The notes under the pieces: model-generated
What the model was told of the DNA's origin: nothing
Seen by the model: only the letters and a program-made list of their open reading frames with translations
Databases searched by the model: none
Made by a program: the position numbers and the translations under genes
In this document: one piece after another, positions 18,054 through 24,673 of the stretch
Numbering within the stretch: the first letter of the stretch is position 1
Layout of the letters: the number at the start of each line of letters is the position of its first letter
Origin: an uncultured bacterium
Lineage (GTDB): Bacteria > Cyanobacteriota > Vampirovibrionia > Gastranaerophilales > Gastranaerophilaceae
Direction of reading: 5' to 3'
DNA: 64,000 bases
NCBI GenBank assembly: GCA_902783835.1
Contig: CACZSN010000014.1
Location: 84,040-148,039 of the forward strand

Positions 18054-18082
18054 GTAACACTAATAGTGCTATTAATTATAAT
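18054..18082 (+). promoter_or_regulatory. Promoter and operator-like palindrome of the XRE gene
   Basis: GTAACA (18054-18059), 17 nt and a perfect TATAAT (18077-18082) precede the XRE gene. The perfect 11-nt palindrome CACTAATAGTG (18058-18068) overlaps the -35 end and spacer. Autorepression through this site is inferred. Confidence 0.5.
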
Positions 18083-18103
18083 TATTAAATTAAGGATGGA
18101 AAT

Positions 18104-18334
18104 ATGAGAGAAGTTACGGTAGAAAGAATATTAAATTTAATTAAGCAAATGAGAACGGAAAGCGGTCTTTCACAAGCGGATGCCGCAAAAGCAGCCAATA
18201 TATCAACTTCATTTTACGGAATGATTGAAAGGGGCAACAGAACTTTAAGCGTAGAACAATTAATTGAAATAGTCAAAATTTTTGACTGCAATTTGACTGA
18301 TTTCTTTGAAATGCTTGAAATGTCAGAAAAATAA
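18104..18334 (+). CDS. Small XRE-family HTH transcriptional regulator
   Basis: A 76-aa protein that is essentially one Cro/CI-type helix-turn-helix domain: LIKQMRTESGLSQADAAKAANISTSFYGMIERGNRTLSVEQLIEIVKIF. The recognition helix is near residues 38-46. SD TAAGGATGG precedes the ATG. There is no sensing domain, so it probably works as a dimeric repressor of the SinR/HipB size class. The palindrome in its own promoter recurs at other places in this window. Confidence 0.9.
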   Translation: MREVTVERILNLIKQMRTESGLSQADAAKAANISTSFYGMIERGNRTLSVEQLIEIVKIFDCNLTDFFEMLEMSEK

Positions 18335-18358
18335 CGTAAAAAATTATTTGCTCTAATT

Positions 18359-19327
18359 TTAGTAATTTTGCAAACATTTTTGCAAATAATTTTTGTAATT
18401 TTCAGCAAGAGTTTTGGGAGCGATAATTATACAGCCTTCGCCCCAACGAAAGACATGCCAAATAATTTCCATTTCACCGCCTGCATCAAATCTTACGGAC
18501 ACAGTACCGTCGGAATTTTGGGTAATTTTTTGAGTCGGGTGAAAATTATATTTCTTGGCATCTTCCGCAAGTTGTTTTTCAAACAGCAATTCAACATGTA
18601 AAATTTCGCCTTGATATACTCCAAAAGAACGTTTTGAATATTCTTGCAAATTAAAATTCATCCTGTCAAAAACTTCTTCCGTATTTTTTATATCTGAAAA
18701 TTTATGCAACAAATAGTTGTAAATACCGTCACCTTTAGCTTTTTCACGAGCTATTAAGTAAATTTTTTCACCGTAAATCAATCCGAGAGGTTCTAACTTG
18801 CGTTTTTTATTGTGATAAAATCCCGTAACTTGAGTATGAGTTTGAAGAGCCTGCCTAATAACTTTCAAAGTCTTTGTATCTATTTCATATTGAGGAGTTT
18901 GACGAATTGCATAACCCTCGGTCTGCATAAACAATTCAATGTTTGATTCAAGAGAATTAAAATGTTTATTATTTAATGCCTTCAATTTATCAACCGTTTG
19001 TTGAAGTTCATTTTTCATCTCTTTATTTGTCGTTCGACGTTGCAATTGTTCAATATTAGCAATCTCTTTCGGAGAAAATGAAATCAGGTGAGGAAGAGAA
19101 TAATTTACGAATCCCCAATGCTTAAAACCGTCCGTTGACTCTATTTCTTGGACTTGAGGCAAAATATTTGTCACGGAATCACGCATTCTTTCCGCAGTTC
19201 TTCGGGAAACGGAAAATTTTCGAATAATATCATTAATAGTTATCCCCAAAGGTTTAGACTGCATAAAAATAATCAGTTCTATAATATCGGTTAACCTTGA
19301 ATACCGCGGTTTTTCATCTGTTGTCAT
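18359..19327 (-). CDS. WYL-domain transcriptional regulator
   Basis: A 322-aa protein with an N-terminal winged HTH (about residues 10-65, with INDIIRKFSVSRRTAERMRDSV). A middle WYL domain follows (LEPLGLIYGEKIYLIAREK near 183-201), with its core reduced to LIYG...YLIA, and then a C-terminal WCX-like region. WYL regulators bind nucleic acid or nucleotide ligands and often control DNA-damage or defence genes. The start lies 9 nt after the YdjC-family gene on the same strand, so the two probably form an operon. No defence genes are adjacent. Confidence 0.85.
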   Translation of the reverse strand: MTTDEKPRYSRLTDIIELIIFMQSKPLGITINDIIRKFSVSRRTAERMRDSVTNILPQVQEIESTDGFKHWGFVNYSLPHLISFSPKEIANIEQLQRRTTNKEMKNELQQTVDKLKALNNKHFNSLESNIELFMQTEGYAIRQTPQYEIDTKTLKVIRQALQTHTQVTGFYHNKKRKLEPLGLIYGEKIYLIAREKAKGDGIYNYLLHKFSDIKNTEEVFDRMNFNLQEYSKRSFGVYQGEILHVELLFEKQLAEDAKKYNFHPTQKITQNSDGTVSVRFDAGGEMEIIWHVFRWGEGCIIIAPKTLAENYKNYLQKCLQNY

Positions 19328-19336
19328 ATATATCCT

Positions 19337-20206
19337 TTAAACTGCTATCTTTTCTTTTTTGAAATTTCTAAACGAAATTTTTTCAAAATTTTCTATATAA
19401 TTTTTCATGTCTAAATCACAAAGAGACTTATATTCAACGAGATTTGCAAGTTTTTGTTCGTTTAAATCGGGATGAGAAATAACCTCAAGAATCGCCGGAG
19501 AATTTTTTATCAAATCGATACCTTTGATAATTGACTCGGAATCCATCATTCCTCTATAACCTATACCAATAGAACAATCATTTGACTTAAGGGCATATTT
19601 GTTGAGTGTTTGTCTGTTTATTTCGGTAAAATATTTCAAAATCTCACGTTTTGCAAAATTCACATAAAAATCCTTATTTAACCAATTTTTCCATTGAGAT
19701 TTATCTTTGAATTTATCCGTAAGATAGAAGGGCTCGTATTGGGTTCTAACCGCAGGAATTTCATACTCTTTTGCCAATTTACAAACAAGATTAAAAATTT
19801 TGGGAATTGAATGAACATGATTATGAGAGTTCAAATGATCAGGTTTAAAGTATTTTAAAACCGCTTCAATTTGAGAACGAAATTCATGTTCGACTTCAAA
19901 CATAAAATCTTCATCATTTGATTTTGCAAGAATTTGAAAGAAATTATTATTAAACTTTCCTTCGTTGTCATATAATTTACTGTTTTTTTCTTTTGTACGA
20001 AGCTTAGATTTGTACTCCGTAATATTCAAATGAACCCCTAAACCGATTTCGCCGATAGATTTTAGCTTTCGGATGGCATCTTCAAAAGCCGGCATATTTG
20101 GCATAATGGAAGTACTTGTCAAAATACCGTTTTTAAATCCGTCAACAATCGCCTGATTAACAGTTCTGCTTATTCCAAAATCATCCGCATTTATGATAAG
20201 TTTCAT
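19337..20206 (-). CDS. ChbG/HpnK (YdjC) family carbohydrate deacetylase
   Basis: A 289-aa cytosolic enzyme. It begins MKLIINADDFGISRTVNQAI, with the metal-binding ADD motif at residues 6-8. GVHLNIT lies near residue 57 and DHLNSHNHVHSIP near 118-130, giving the remaining His ligands. The family removes acetyl groups from chito-oligosaccharides or from hopanoid/lipid sugars. SD AGGATATT precedes the ATG. It is the first gene of a pair with the WYL regulator, which might therefore control amino-sugar metabolism. Confidence 0.88.
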   Translation of the reverse strand: MKLIINADDFGISRTVNQAIVDGFKNGILTSTSIMPNMPAFEDAIRKLKSIGEIGLGVHLNITEYKSKLRTKEKNSKLYDNEGKFNNNFFQILAKSNDEDFMFEVEHEFRSQIEAVLKYFKPDHLNSHNHVHSIPKIFNLVCKLAKEYEIPAVRTQYEPFYLTDKFKDKSQWKNWLNKDFYVNFAKREILKYFTEINRQTLNKYALKSNDCSIGIGYRGMMDSESIIKGIDLIKNSPAILEVISHPDLNEQKLANLVEYKSLCDLDMKNYIENFEKISFRNFKKEKIAV

Positions 20207-20528
20207 AAGAATATCCTGAATATCAAATTTATTTCAAACTTTAAAGCAATACAGATATTGCAAAAAAATTTGTCCGCATTTAAACAAAATTTATACCCAA
20301 ACAGCCAACGAAAAAATTATTGAAATTTGATGCAAAATAATGTTTATTAAACTCTCATAGAGATATTATATCAGATATTCCGAAAATGTTCATGCCGAAA
20401 TGGTAAAAAATAAAAATGTAAAGGTTAAATTCAAGCTATAAGCTAATTTTACGAAAATGTAACGATAAAAGAAAAAAAAACTTAACAAGCATGGAAAGTT
20501 GAATTAGAATAATAAAAGGAAGGCGATT
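20207..20528. other. 322-bp non-coding AT-rich spacer
   Basis: This spacer separates the divergent YdjC-family gene and the YbjQ-like gene. No ORF or hairpin of note was found, except a rightward promoter at 20482-20510. An AAGCATGGAAA string at about 20487 recurs near 37400. Confidence 0.6.
20482..20510 (+). promoter_or_regulatory. Promoter for the YbjQ-like gene
   Basis: TTAACA (20482-20487), exactly 17 nt, then TAGAAT (20505-20510). It is followed by SD AAAGGAAGG and the ATG at 20529. Confidence 0.55.
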
Positions 20529-20981
20529 ATGGATTTCTTAATATTCGGGGGAATATTCATCTTCTTGCTAAGTTTAGGATTCTGGAGTCTAAAACATAGC
20601 GAACGATTGGAAAAAGAAAGAAGATTTGAAGAATTAAATCCGATAATGGGACAACCATTATTATCAACGGAACCCCATGTTATACAAAAGAATAAATCAA
20701 TAAAACATAGCGAACCGGTAACGGCATCGGTAATTGTTGCACAGCCTTTTTCAACAGCGTTGCAAAACAGATGGGCACATTTTTTCAAGAGTAAGAAATA
20801 TTATAAAAAAGAATTCCGAAAAGCATCAAAGCTTGCAGTAATAAAGATGCAAAAGACAGCGAATGATGCACATTTGATAGTAAATACGAGAGTACAAACA
20901 TCGGTATTGAGATCGAATAATCCGTTAGAAGCAGACAGAATATGTGCGGTAGCGTACGGAACGGCAATAACATATTATTAA
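20529..20981 (+). CDS. Membrane-anchored YbjQ-like (heavy-metal-binding domain) protein
   Basis: A 150-aa protein with an N-terminal TM helix (residues 3-20), a basic linker, and a C-terminal stretch NDAHLIVNTRVQTS...DRICAVAYGTAITYY. That stretch resembles the second half of the YbjQ/DUF74 fold (GANAV-x-GVR...AYGTAV pattern). The N-terminal half of that fold is not evident, so the match is partial. SD AAAGGAAGG precedes the ATG. Function is unknown. Confidence 0.7.
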   Translation: MDFLIFGGIFIFLLSLGFWSLKHSERLEKERRFEELNPIMGQPLLSTEPHVIQKNKSIKHSEPVTASVIVAQPFSTALQNRWAHFFKSKKYYKKEFRKASKLAVIKMQKTANDAHLIVNTRVQTSVLRSNNPLEADRICAVAYGTAITYY

Positions 20982-20990
20982 AGAAAAATG

Positions 20991-21019
20991 TTGACAATTT
21001 TTTTTGAGCGGACTAAGAT
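20991..21019 (+). promoter_or_regulatory. Promoter for tRNA-Gln
   Basis: Perfect TTGACA (20991-20996), 17 nt, TAAGAT (21014-21019), ending 18 nt before the mature 5' end of the tRNA. Confidence 0.75.
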
Positions 21020-21037
21020 ATAGATACAAAAGAATAT

Positions 21038-21113
21038 TGGGGCGTCGCCAAGTGGTAAGGCAGCTGGTTTTGGTCCAGCCATCTCGGAGGTTCGAATCCT
21101 TCCGCCCCAGCCA
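21038..21113 (+). tRNA. tRNA-Gln (anticodon TTG)
   Basis: The full cloverleaf can be drawn. The acceptor stem is TGGGGCG/CGCCCCA with discriminator G110. The anticodon stem GCTGG/CCAGC encloses loop TTTTGGT, with anticodon TTG at 21070-21072. The T arm contains GTTCGAATCC. The 3' CCA is encoded. It is monocistronic, with its own promoter and a terminator at 21117. Confidence 0.97.
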
Positions 21114-21116
21114 ATT

Positions 21117-21140
21117 AACTCGCTGAAAGGCGAGTTTTTT
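21117..21140 (+). terminator. Terminator of tRNA-Gln
   Basis: AACTCGC, loop TGAAAG, GCGAGTT, then a T run begin 4 nt after the tRNA CCA end. Confidence 0.85.
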
Positions 21141-21195
21141 GTTTTTATTTCTCTTTTATTTTTGATTATAATTAACAAAAAGTTGGTTAGAAAAT

Positions 21196-21786
21196 ATGAC
21201 AATAGTACAATATTCTGAAAAAAATATAGACGACGGTCAAAAAAACATTAAAGTAAAAGGCACTGGCGAAAACAATAATAATAATGAAAGACTTTATTTG
21301 GATATTGAAATAATGTCAAATAACAGTAATAAATCTCTCATCGTAATAATGTTAAATCCTTCTGAATCAGGTATGAACAAAGAAGGAATATTTGTTGATA
21401 AAACAACAACAAATTTAATAAAAATAGCCAATGAAAACAATTACAATAAAATCAAAGTTTTTAATTTACTAACCGAAAAAGAACCTGACTCTAAAAAAGT
21501 AAATTATTCTAATTTTAATAAAGATAATTTTGCTCGAATATTAAAAGCAATTAATAATAATTCTAATGATATTCTTTTAGCGTGGGGAGCTAAATATAAA
21601 AATAATACAAAGAATCTTCAAGTAAAAAAATTACTTAATATTTTAAGACAAAGAGAAAATGTTTTTACCTTTTGTGCCAATCCAAATTTAGCATTTCCAA
21701 AACATCCCGGGCGAATAAATATTGATTGTTGCAGAAATTGCTATGGACGAAAAAATAAAATAGAGTTTAAACAATATTTTTCATAA
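21196..21786 (+). CDS. DUF1643 family protein
   Basis: A 196-aa protein with the DUF1643 pattern: LYLDIEIMSNN...LIVIMLNPSESG (residues 35-61), a DKTTTNLIKIA segment, KVFNLLTEKEPDS, LLAWGAKYKN near residue 128, and the terminal GKxG-like region reduced to FPKHPGRI. The family is common beside mobile elements and restriction systems; its activity is unknown. The gene is markedly more AT-rich and Asn-rich than its neighbours, with no good ribosome site before the ATG. It is the first gene of an accessory patch right after tRNA-Gln. Confidence 0.75.
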   Translation: MTIVQYSEKNIDDGQKNIKVKGTGENNNNNERLYLDIEIMSNNSNKSLIVIMLNPSESGMNKEGIFVDKTTTNLIKIANENNYNKIKVFNLLTEKEPDSKKVNYSNFNKDNFARILKAINNNSNDILLAWGAKYKNNTKNLQVKKLLNILRQRENVFTFCANPNLAFPKHPGRINIDCCRNCYGRKNKIEFKQYFS

Positions 21787-21979
21787 CAGATAATTAAGTT
21801 TTAAATATGTTGTATTTATTTTCTGTCGGAAAAATATTCAATAATATTTTTATTATGCTGAAATTATGCCCGATTTTGACGTGTGGATAGGTTATAGTGT
21901 TAGAGTGATGACAAAGTTTTGTTTTATTGAAAATAAACAAATTTTATTTGAAATCGTTATGTAAATAAAAGGAGAAATT

Positions 21980-22399
21980 GTGAAGAAAATATTTTTGACA
22001 TTATTAACACTATGCTTTGTTGCGAGTTATGGATTTTGCTCAACCGTTAATTCTTATGACAGTTATGGCAGAAAAACGGGTAGTTACAGAACAAACGGCT
22101 CCACTACAACCTCTTATGATAAGTATGGACGTAAAACAGGAACTATAAAACAAACATCTTCCGGTTACACGACGTACGATAATAAGGGTAGAAAAACAGG
22201 TACCGTACGACAAACCTCTAATGGATATACAAGATATGATAACTCTGGCAGAAGAACAGAAACTTATCGCACAAATTCTAATGGGAGAACCAATGTTTAT
22301 GATTCAACAGGACGAAAAACAGGAAGTTATAGAACCGACTCTAACGGCAGAACAACAAAATATGATTCATTTGGTAGAAAAGTCGGAAGTTACAGATGA
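21980..22399 (+). CDS. Exported tandem-repeat protein (YDxxGRKTG repeats)
   Basis: A 139-aa protein with a signal peptide (residues 1-20, ending GFC-S). About seven tandem repeats of 17-20 residues follow, each built as Y-D-x-x-G-R-K-T-G-x-x-(R/K)-x-T/D-S-x-G. The pattern resembles YD/RHS-type or MORN-like beta repeats but is far shorter than any Rhs protein. The start is GTG with AAAAGGAGA upstream. It is probably periplasmic or surface-exposed. The repeat number could vary between strains because the DNA repeats are similar. Function is unknown. Confidence 0.75.
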   Translation: MKKIFLTLLTLCFVASYGFCSTVNSYDSYGRKTGSYRTNGSTTTSYDKYGRKTGTIKQTSSGYTTYDNKGRKTGTVRQTSNGYTRYDNSGRRTETYRTNSNGRTNVYDSTGRKTGSYRTDSNGRTTKYDSFGRKVGSYR

Positions 22400-22556
22400 A
22401 ATAATGCTCAGTTCAAAAGATTTTGAATACTTTTTGAATAATGTTTTATAATAATTAAATTACAGAACCTTGATATCTACTTTAACGGTTGCATTCATTA
22501 ATTTATGCATATCAGTCAATGTCATAATTTTTAAATTGAATTCATTTAGAATTTTT

Positions 22557-22862
22557 TTATAATTTTAATTTGTCTTTTATTTTTTTCCATAGTTTTTTAA
22601 AACTAATTAATCTATTGTCGTTATCAAATAATTTTCCTAAAATATTAATTTGTGTATATGAATGTCCTATTAAAAACATATTTTTTAATAAATTACTTTC
22701 TAATATTGTTCCTTGCTCATTATTATCGAGTAATCGCTTGTTAATATTTTCATAGCAAAGTTCAAATAGTAATAATTTTTGCATTAATTCATAAATGCCA
22801 AAGCCATTACTTCCTTCTTTGTTACATAAATATTTTTCAATTATTTGTCTTATTTCTAACAT
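22557..22862 (-). CDS. Unknown 101-aa protein downstream of a methyltransferase remnant
   Basis: A soluble, mostly helical protein (MLEIRQIIEKYLCNKEG... to KKLWKKIKDKLKL) with no recognised family. SD AGGTG is placed over the stop of a truncated upstream ORF (22870-22962) that looks like the tail of an adenine methyltransferase. It was probably once part of that restriction-modification operon. The gene is very AT-rich. Whether it is still expressed is doubtful, because the upstream promoter appears to be lost. Confidence 0.5.
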   Translation of the reverse strand: MLEIRQIIEKYLCNKEGSNGFGIYELMQKLLLFELCYENINKRLLDNNEQGTILESNLLKNMFLIGHSYTQINILGKLFDNDNRLISFKKLWKKIKDKLKL

Positions 22863-22869
22863 TAATCAC

Positions 22870-22962
22870 CTAAATTTGAAAATTATTGTAATCTTGTTCT
22901 GATAGTTCAAAGTCTTTATCAATAATCAAAACCTCTTGATATGTTAAATCATAGAGTTTACA
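22870..22962 (-). pseudogene. Probable C-terminal remnant of an adenine-specific DNA methyltransferase
   Basis: A 30-codon open tail on the minus strand ends at TAG 22870 with CKLYDLTYQEVLIIDKDFEL and a short acidic end. The pattern LYxLTxxExxII is how many Eco57I-type/Type IIG methyltransferases end. The frame is interrupted by a stop immediately upstream, and no methyltransferase body lies to the right. This indicates a deletion or replacement breakpoint near 22963. The assignment rests on a short motif only. Confidence 0.4.
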
Positions 22963-22989
22963 TTATATTATTAATTAAAGGAGGTTATT

Positions 22990-23190
22990 ATGGATGAAAA
23001 AACATTTAAAGAGTTAATAAGAATATATCAGAAAGCTAAATCCGGTTATAAATTAACACCCCTTGAAAAAGAACTATTAAAGACTTTTTTCTATTTTTCA
23101 ATACGAGAAAAAATCAATTTTTCCGATCAAGTAAATGAATCAGTTGATGATATTGAAATTTTTATAGAAAAAGATATAAAAAGGAATTAA
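22990..23190 (+). CDS. Small unknown acidic helical protein
   Basis: A 66-aa protein (MDEKTFKELIRIYQKAKSGYKLTPLEKELL...), helical, with an acidic C-terminal region VDDIEIFIEKDIK. A strong SD (AAAGGAGG) lies 6 nt before the ATG, and a terminator follows, so it is a plausible stand-alone gene. It has no recognised family. It lies at the right edge of the accessory patch. Confidence 0.6.
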   Translation: MDEKTFKELIRIYQKAKSGYKLTPLEKELLKTFFYFSIREKINFSDQVNESVDDIEIFIEKDIKRN

Positions 23191-23210
23191 TTAGTAATTA
23201 TTAAAAAACA

Positions 23211-23243
23211 AAAAAGTTGGATGTAATCATTCAACTTTTTTTA
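23211..23243 (+). terminator. Terminator after the 66-aa gene
   Basis: AAAAAGTTG and CAACTTTTT pair around a 12-nt loop and are followed by Ts. The stem is AT-rich but continuous. Confidence 0.6.
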
Positions 23244-23345
23244 TATATCTTATTTTTTTATATTTAAAGACAATTTTTAAAAATATCACAAAGTTTCGTT
23301 TATTATATTCCACAACAGGGTAATTTTTTTATATTCCGTTTCAAT

Positions 23346-23351
23346 TATAAT
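23346..23351 (+). promoter_or_regulatory. -10 box of the type I secretion operon
   Basis: A perfect TATAAT lies 14 nt before the tolC ATG, so the 5' leader would be only about 7-8 nt. No good -35 is seen. Confidence 0.4.
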
Positions 23352-23365
23352 ATTTACTTGAAGTT

Positions 23366-24673
23366 ATGAAAAGATACATCCTGACAATATTTTTGACATT
23401 TTTTGCATCCGGTGTTTTTGCGACTGAATTAGATTTTGAAACGGTTAGGCAAAAAGCACTCGAAAATTCTTTCGACGTGAAACTTTCTCAAACTGATATA
23501 AAAATCAGCGAAACCGCAATTCAAGGTGCAAAATCCGAATATTATCCCAAAATAAATACTTCCTTTTACAGTGAATACACAAAAAGTCTCGACGGAAACA
23601 ATCAAACCGTTTATATCGGAAATGATGTACTCTACGGCAGCAGCATTTTTCAAACCTCAATGTCCGTAGGTCTAAACTACAACCTCTTCGACTTTGGTAT
23701 ACGCGGTGACAAATTAAAAATCGCAAAAACTGATAAAGTTTCCAAAATCGCTCAATATAACAAAATTCTTAGAGACACCGAAATTACTGTTGTTGAAGCT
23801 TATGCTAAATCTTTAATTCTATACAAACAACTTAATCTTTTGACACAAACAACCTCTCTTCAACACGAACTCTACAACGATAAAAAAAGATTATATCAAG
23901 CAGGAAAAATCCCTCAAACAGACGTCCTTGAAGAAAAAATCAAATGGACCGAAGCAAAAAACGAACTCGAACAAATAACTGCGGAATATGAAAAATCTCT
24001 TAAAGATTTAGCTTTTTTAACAAACTCTGAACCTCCTCAAAACCCCGTTTTGAAAGATTTTGTCTTTAAAGAAAAAGAAAATACGGATATTCCTGATTTA
24101 AACACAGAAACTCTTCCTGAATCAAAAATTTATGATGCTGAAATTGTCAAAAAACAGAAAGAACTCCTAATCGCAAAAAAGCAAAACTTACCGACTTTTA
24201 ATTTCACAACAAACTATTACCTTTACGGTGCCGATACAAACAACTACTTTGACACATATGACAATTTTTGTCAACGTGGCTTGAAATTCAGAATTATTGC
24301 ATCTTTACCGATTTTTGACGGTTTCAAAAATAAAAGTGACAGAGACAGAATAAAACTTGAAATAGCAAGACTCTACACCGAAAAAGAAAAAAAAGTTGCA
24401 GAAGTTAAGTACAACTACGAAAAAGCTCGTGACGATACAGTCTATGCCAATATTTTGCACCAAAATAACATTTCAATGAAAAATTTGCTCTCGGACAATA
24501 TTTCAATGTTCGACAGGCTAAACGAACAAAAATTAATCGACAAAAATAACTACCTTCAACAAAAAATTAACCTCTTAAATAAATTTTTTGAAATTGAAAA
24601 AACAGACATTAATCAGTACGTTTCGGCATTCAAAGTGGATGCTTTGGCTAACAATATCGGAGAAAATATCTAA
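23366..24673 (+). CDS. tolC: TolC-family outer-membrane efflux/secretion channel
   Basis: A 435-aa protein with a signal peptide (residues 1-19, ending VFA). It shows the two-fold TolC architecture: long amphipathic coiled coils (for example VVEAYAKSLILYKQLNLLTQTTSLQ and the matching second half) and short beta segments (YPKINTSFYSEYTK; FNFTTNYYLYGAD). It forms the trimeric outer-membrane exit duct of a type I secretion system. A GAAG sits 2 nt before the ATG and the predicted leader is very short. It is followed immediately by the ABC exporter gene, overlapping by 1 nt. Confidence 0.9.
   Translation: MKRYILTIFLTFFASGVFATELDFETVRQKALENSFDVKLSQTDIKISETAIQGAKSEYYPKINTSFYSEYTKSLDGNNQTVYIGNDVLYGSSIFQTSMSVGLNYNLFDFGIRGDKLKIAKTDKVSKIAQYNKILRDTEITVVEAYAKSLILYKQLNLLTQTTSLQHELYNDKKRLYQAGKIPQTDVLEEKIKWTEAKNELEQITAEYEKSLKDLAFLTNSEPPQNPVLKDFVFKEKENTDIPDLNTETLPESKIYDAEIVKKQKELLIAKKQNLPTFNFTTNYYLYGADTNNYFDTYDNFCQRGLKFRIIASLPIFDGFKNKSDRDRIKLEIARLYTEKEKKVAEVKYNYEKARDDTVYANILHQNNISMKNLLSDNISMFDRLNEQKLIDKNNYLQQKINLLNKFFEIEKTDINQYVSAFKVDALANNIGENI

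Noticed and set aside
21038..21113. tRNA-Gln as an attachment site for an integrated element
   Set aside because: The accessory patch starts right after it, but I found no direct repeat of the tRNA 3' end downstream and no integrase gene.
21980..22399. Rhs/YD-repeat toxin
   Set aside because: Only about seven short repeats with a signal peptide; no Rhs core motif or toxin tip.
22221..22451. Plus-strand ORF overlapping the repeat protein in another frame
   Set aside because: Lies within the repeat gene and merely reflects the repeated DNA; no start signal.
22460..22525. 21-codon minus-strand ORF (MTLTDMHKLMNATVKVDIKVL) in the gap 22400-22556
   Set aside because: Too short, no ribosome site and no similarity recognised. 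It could be debris of the same decayed locus, but this cannot be shown.
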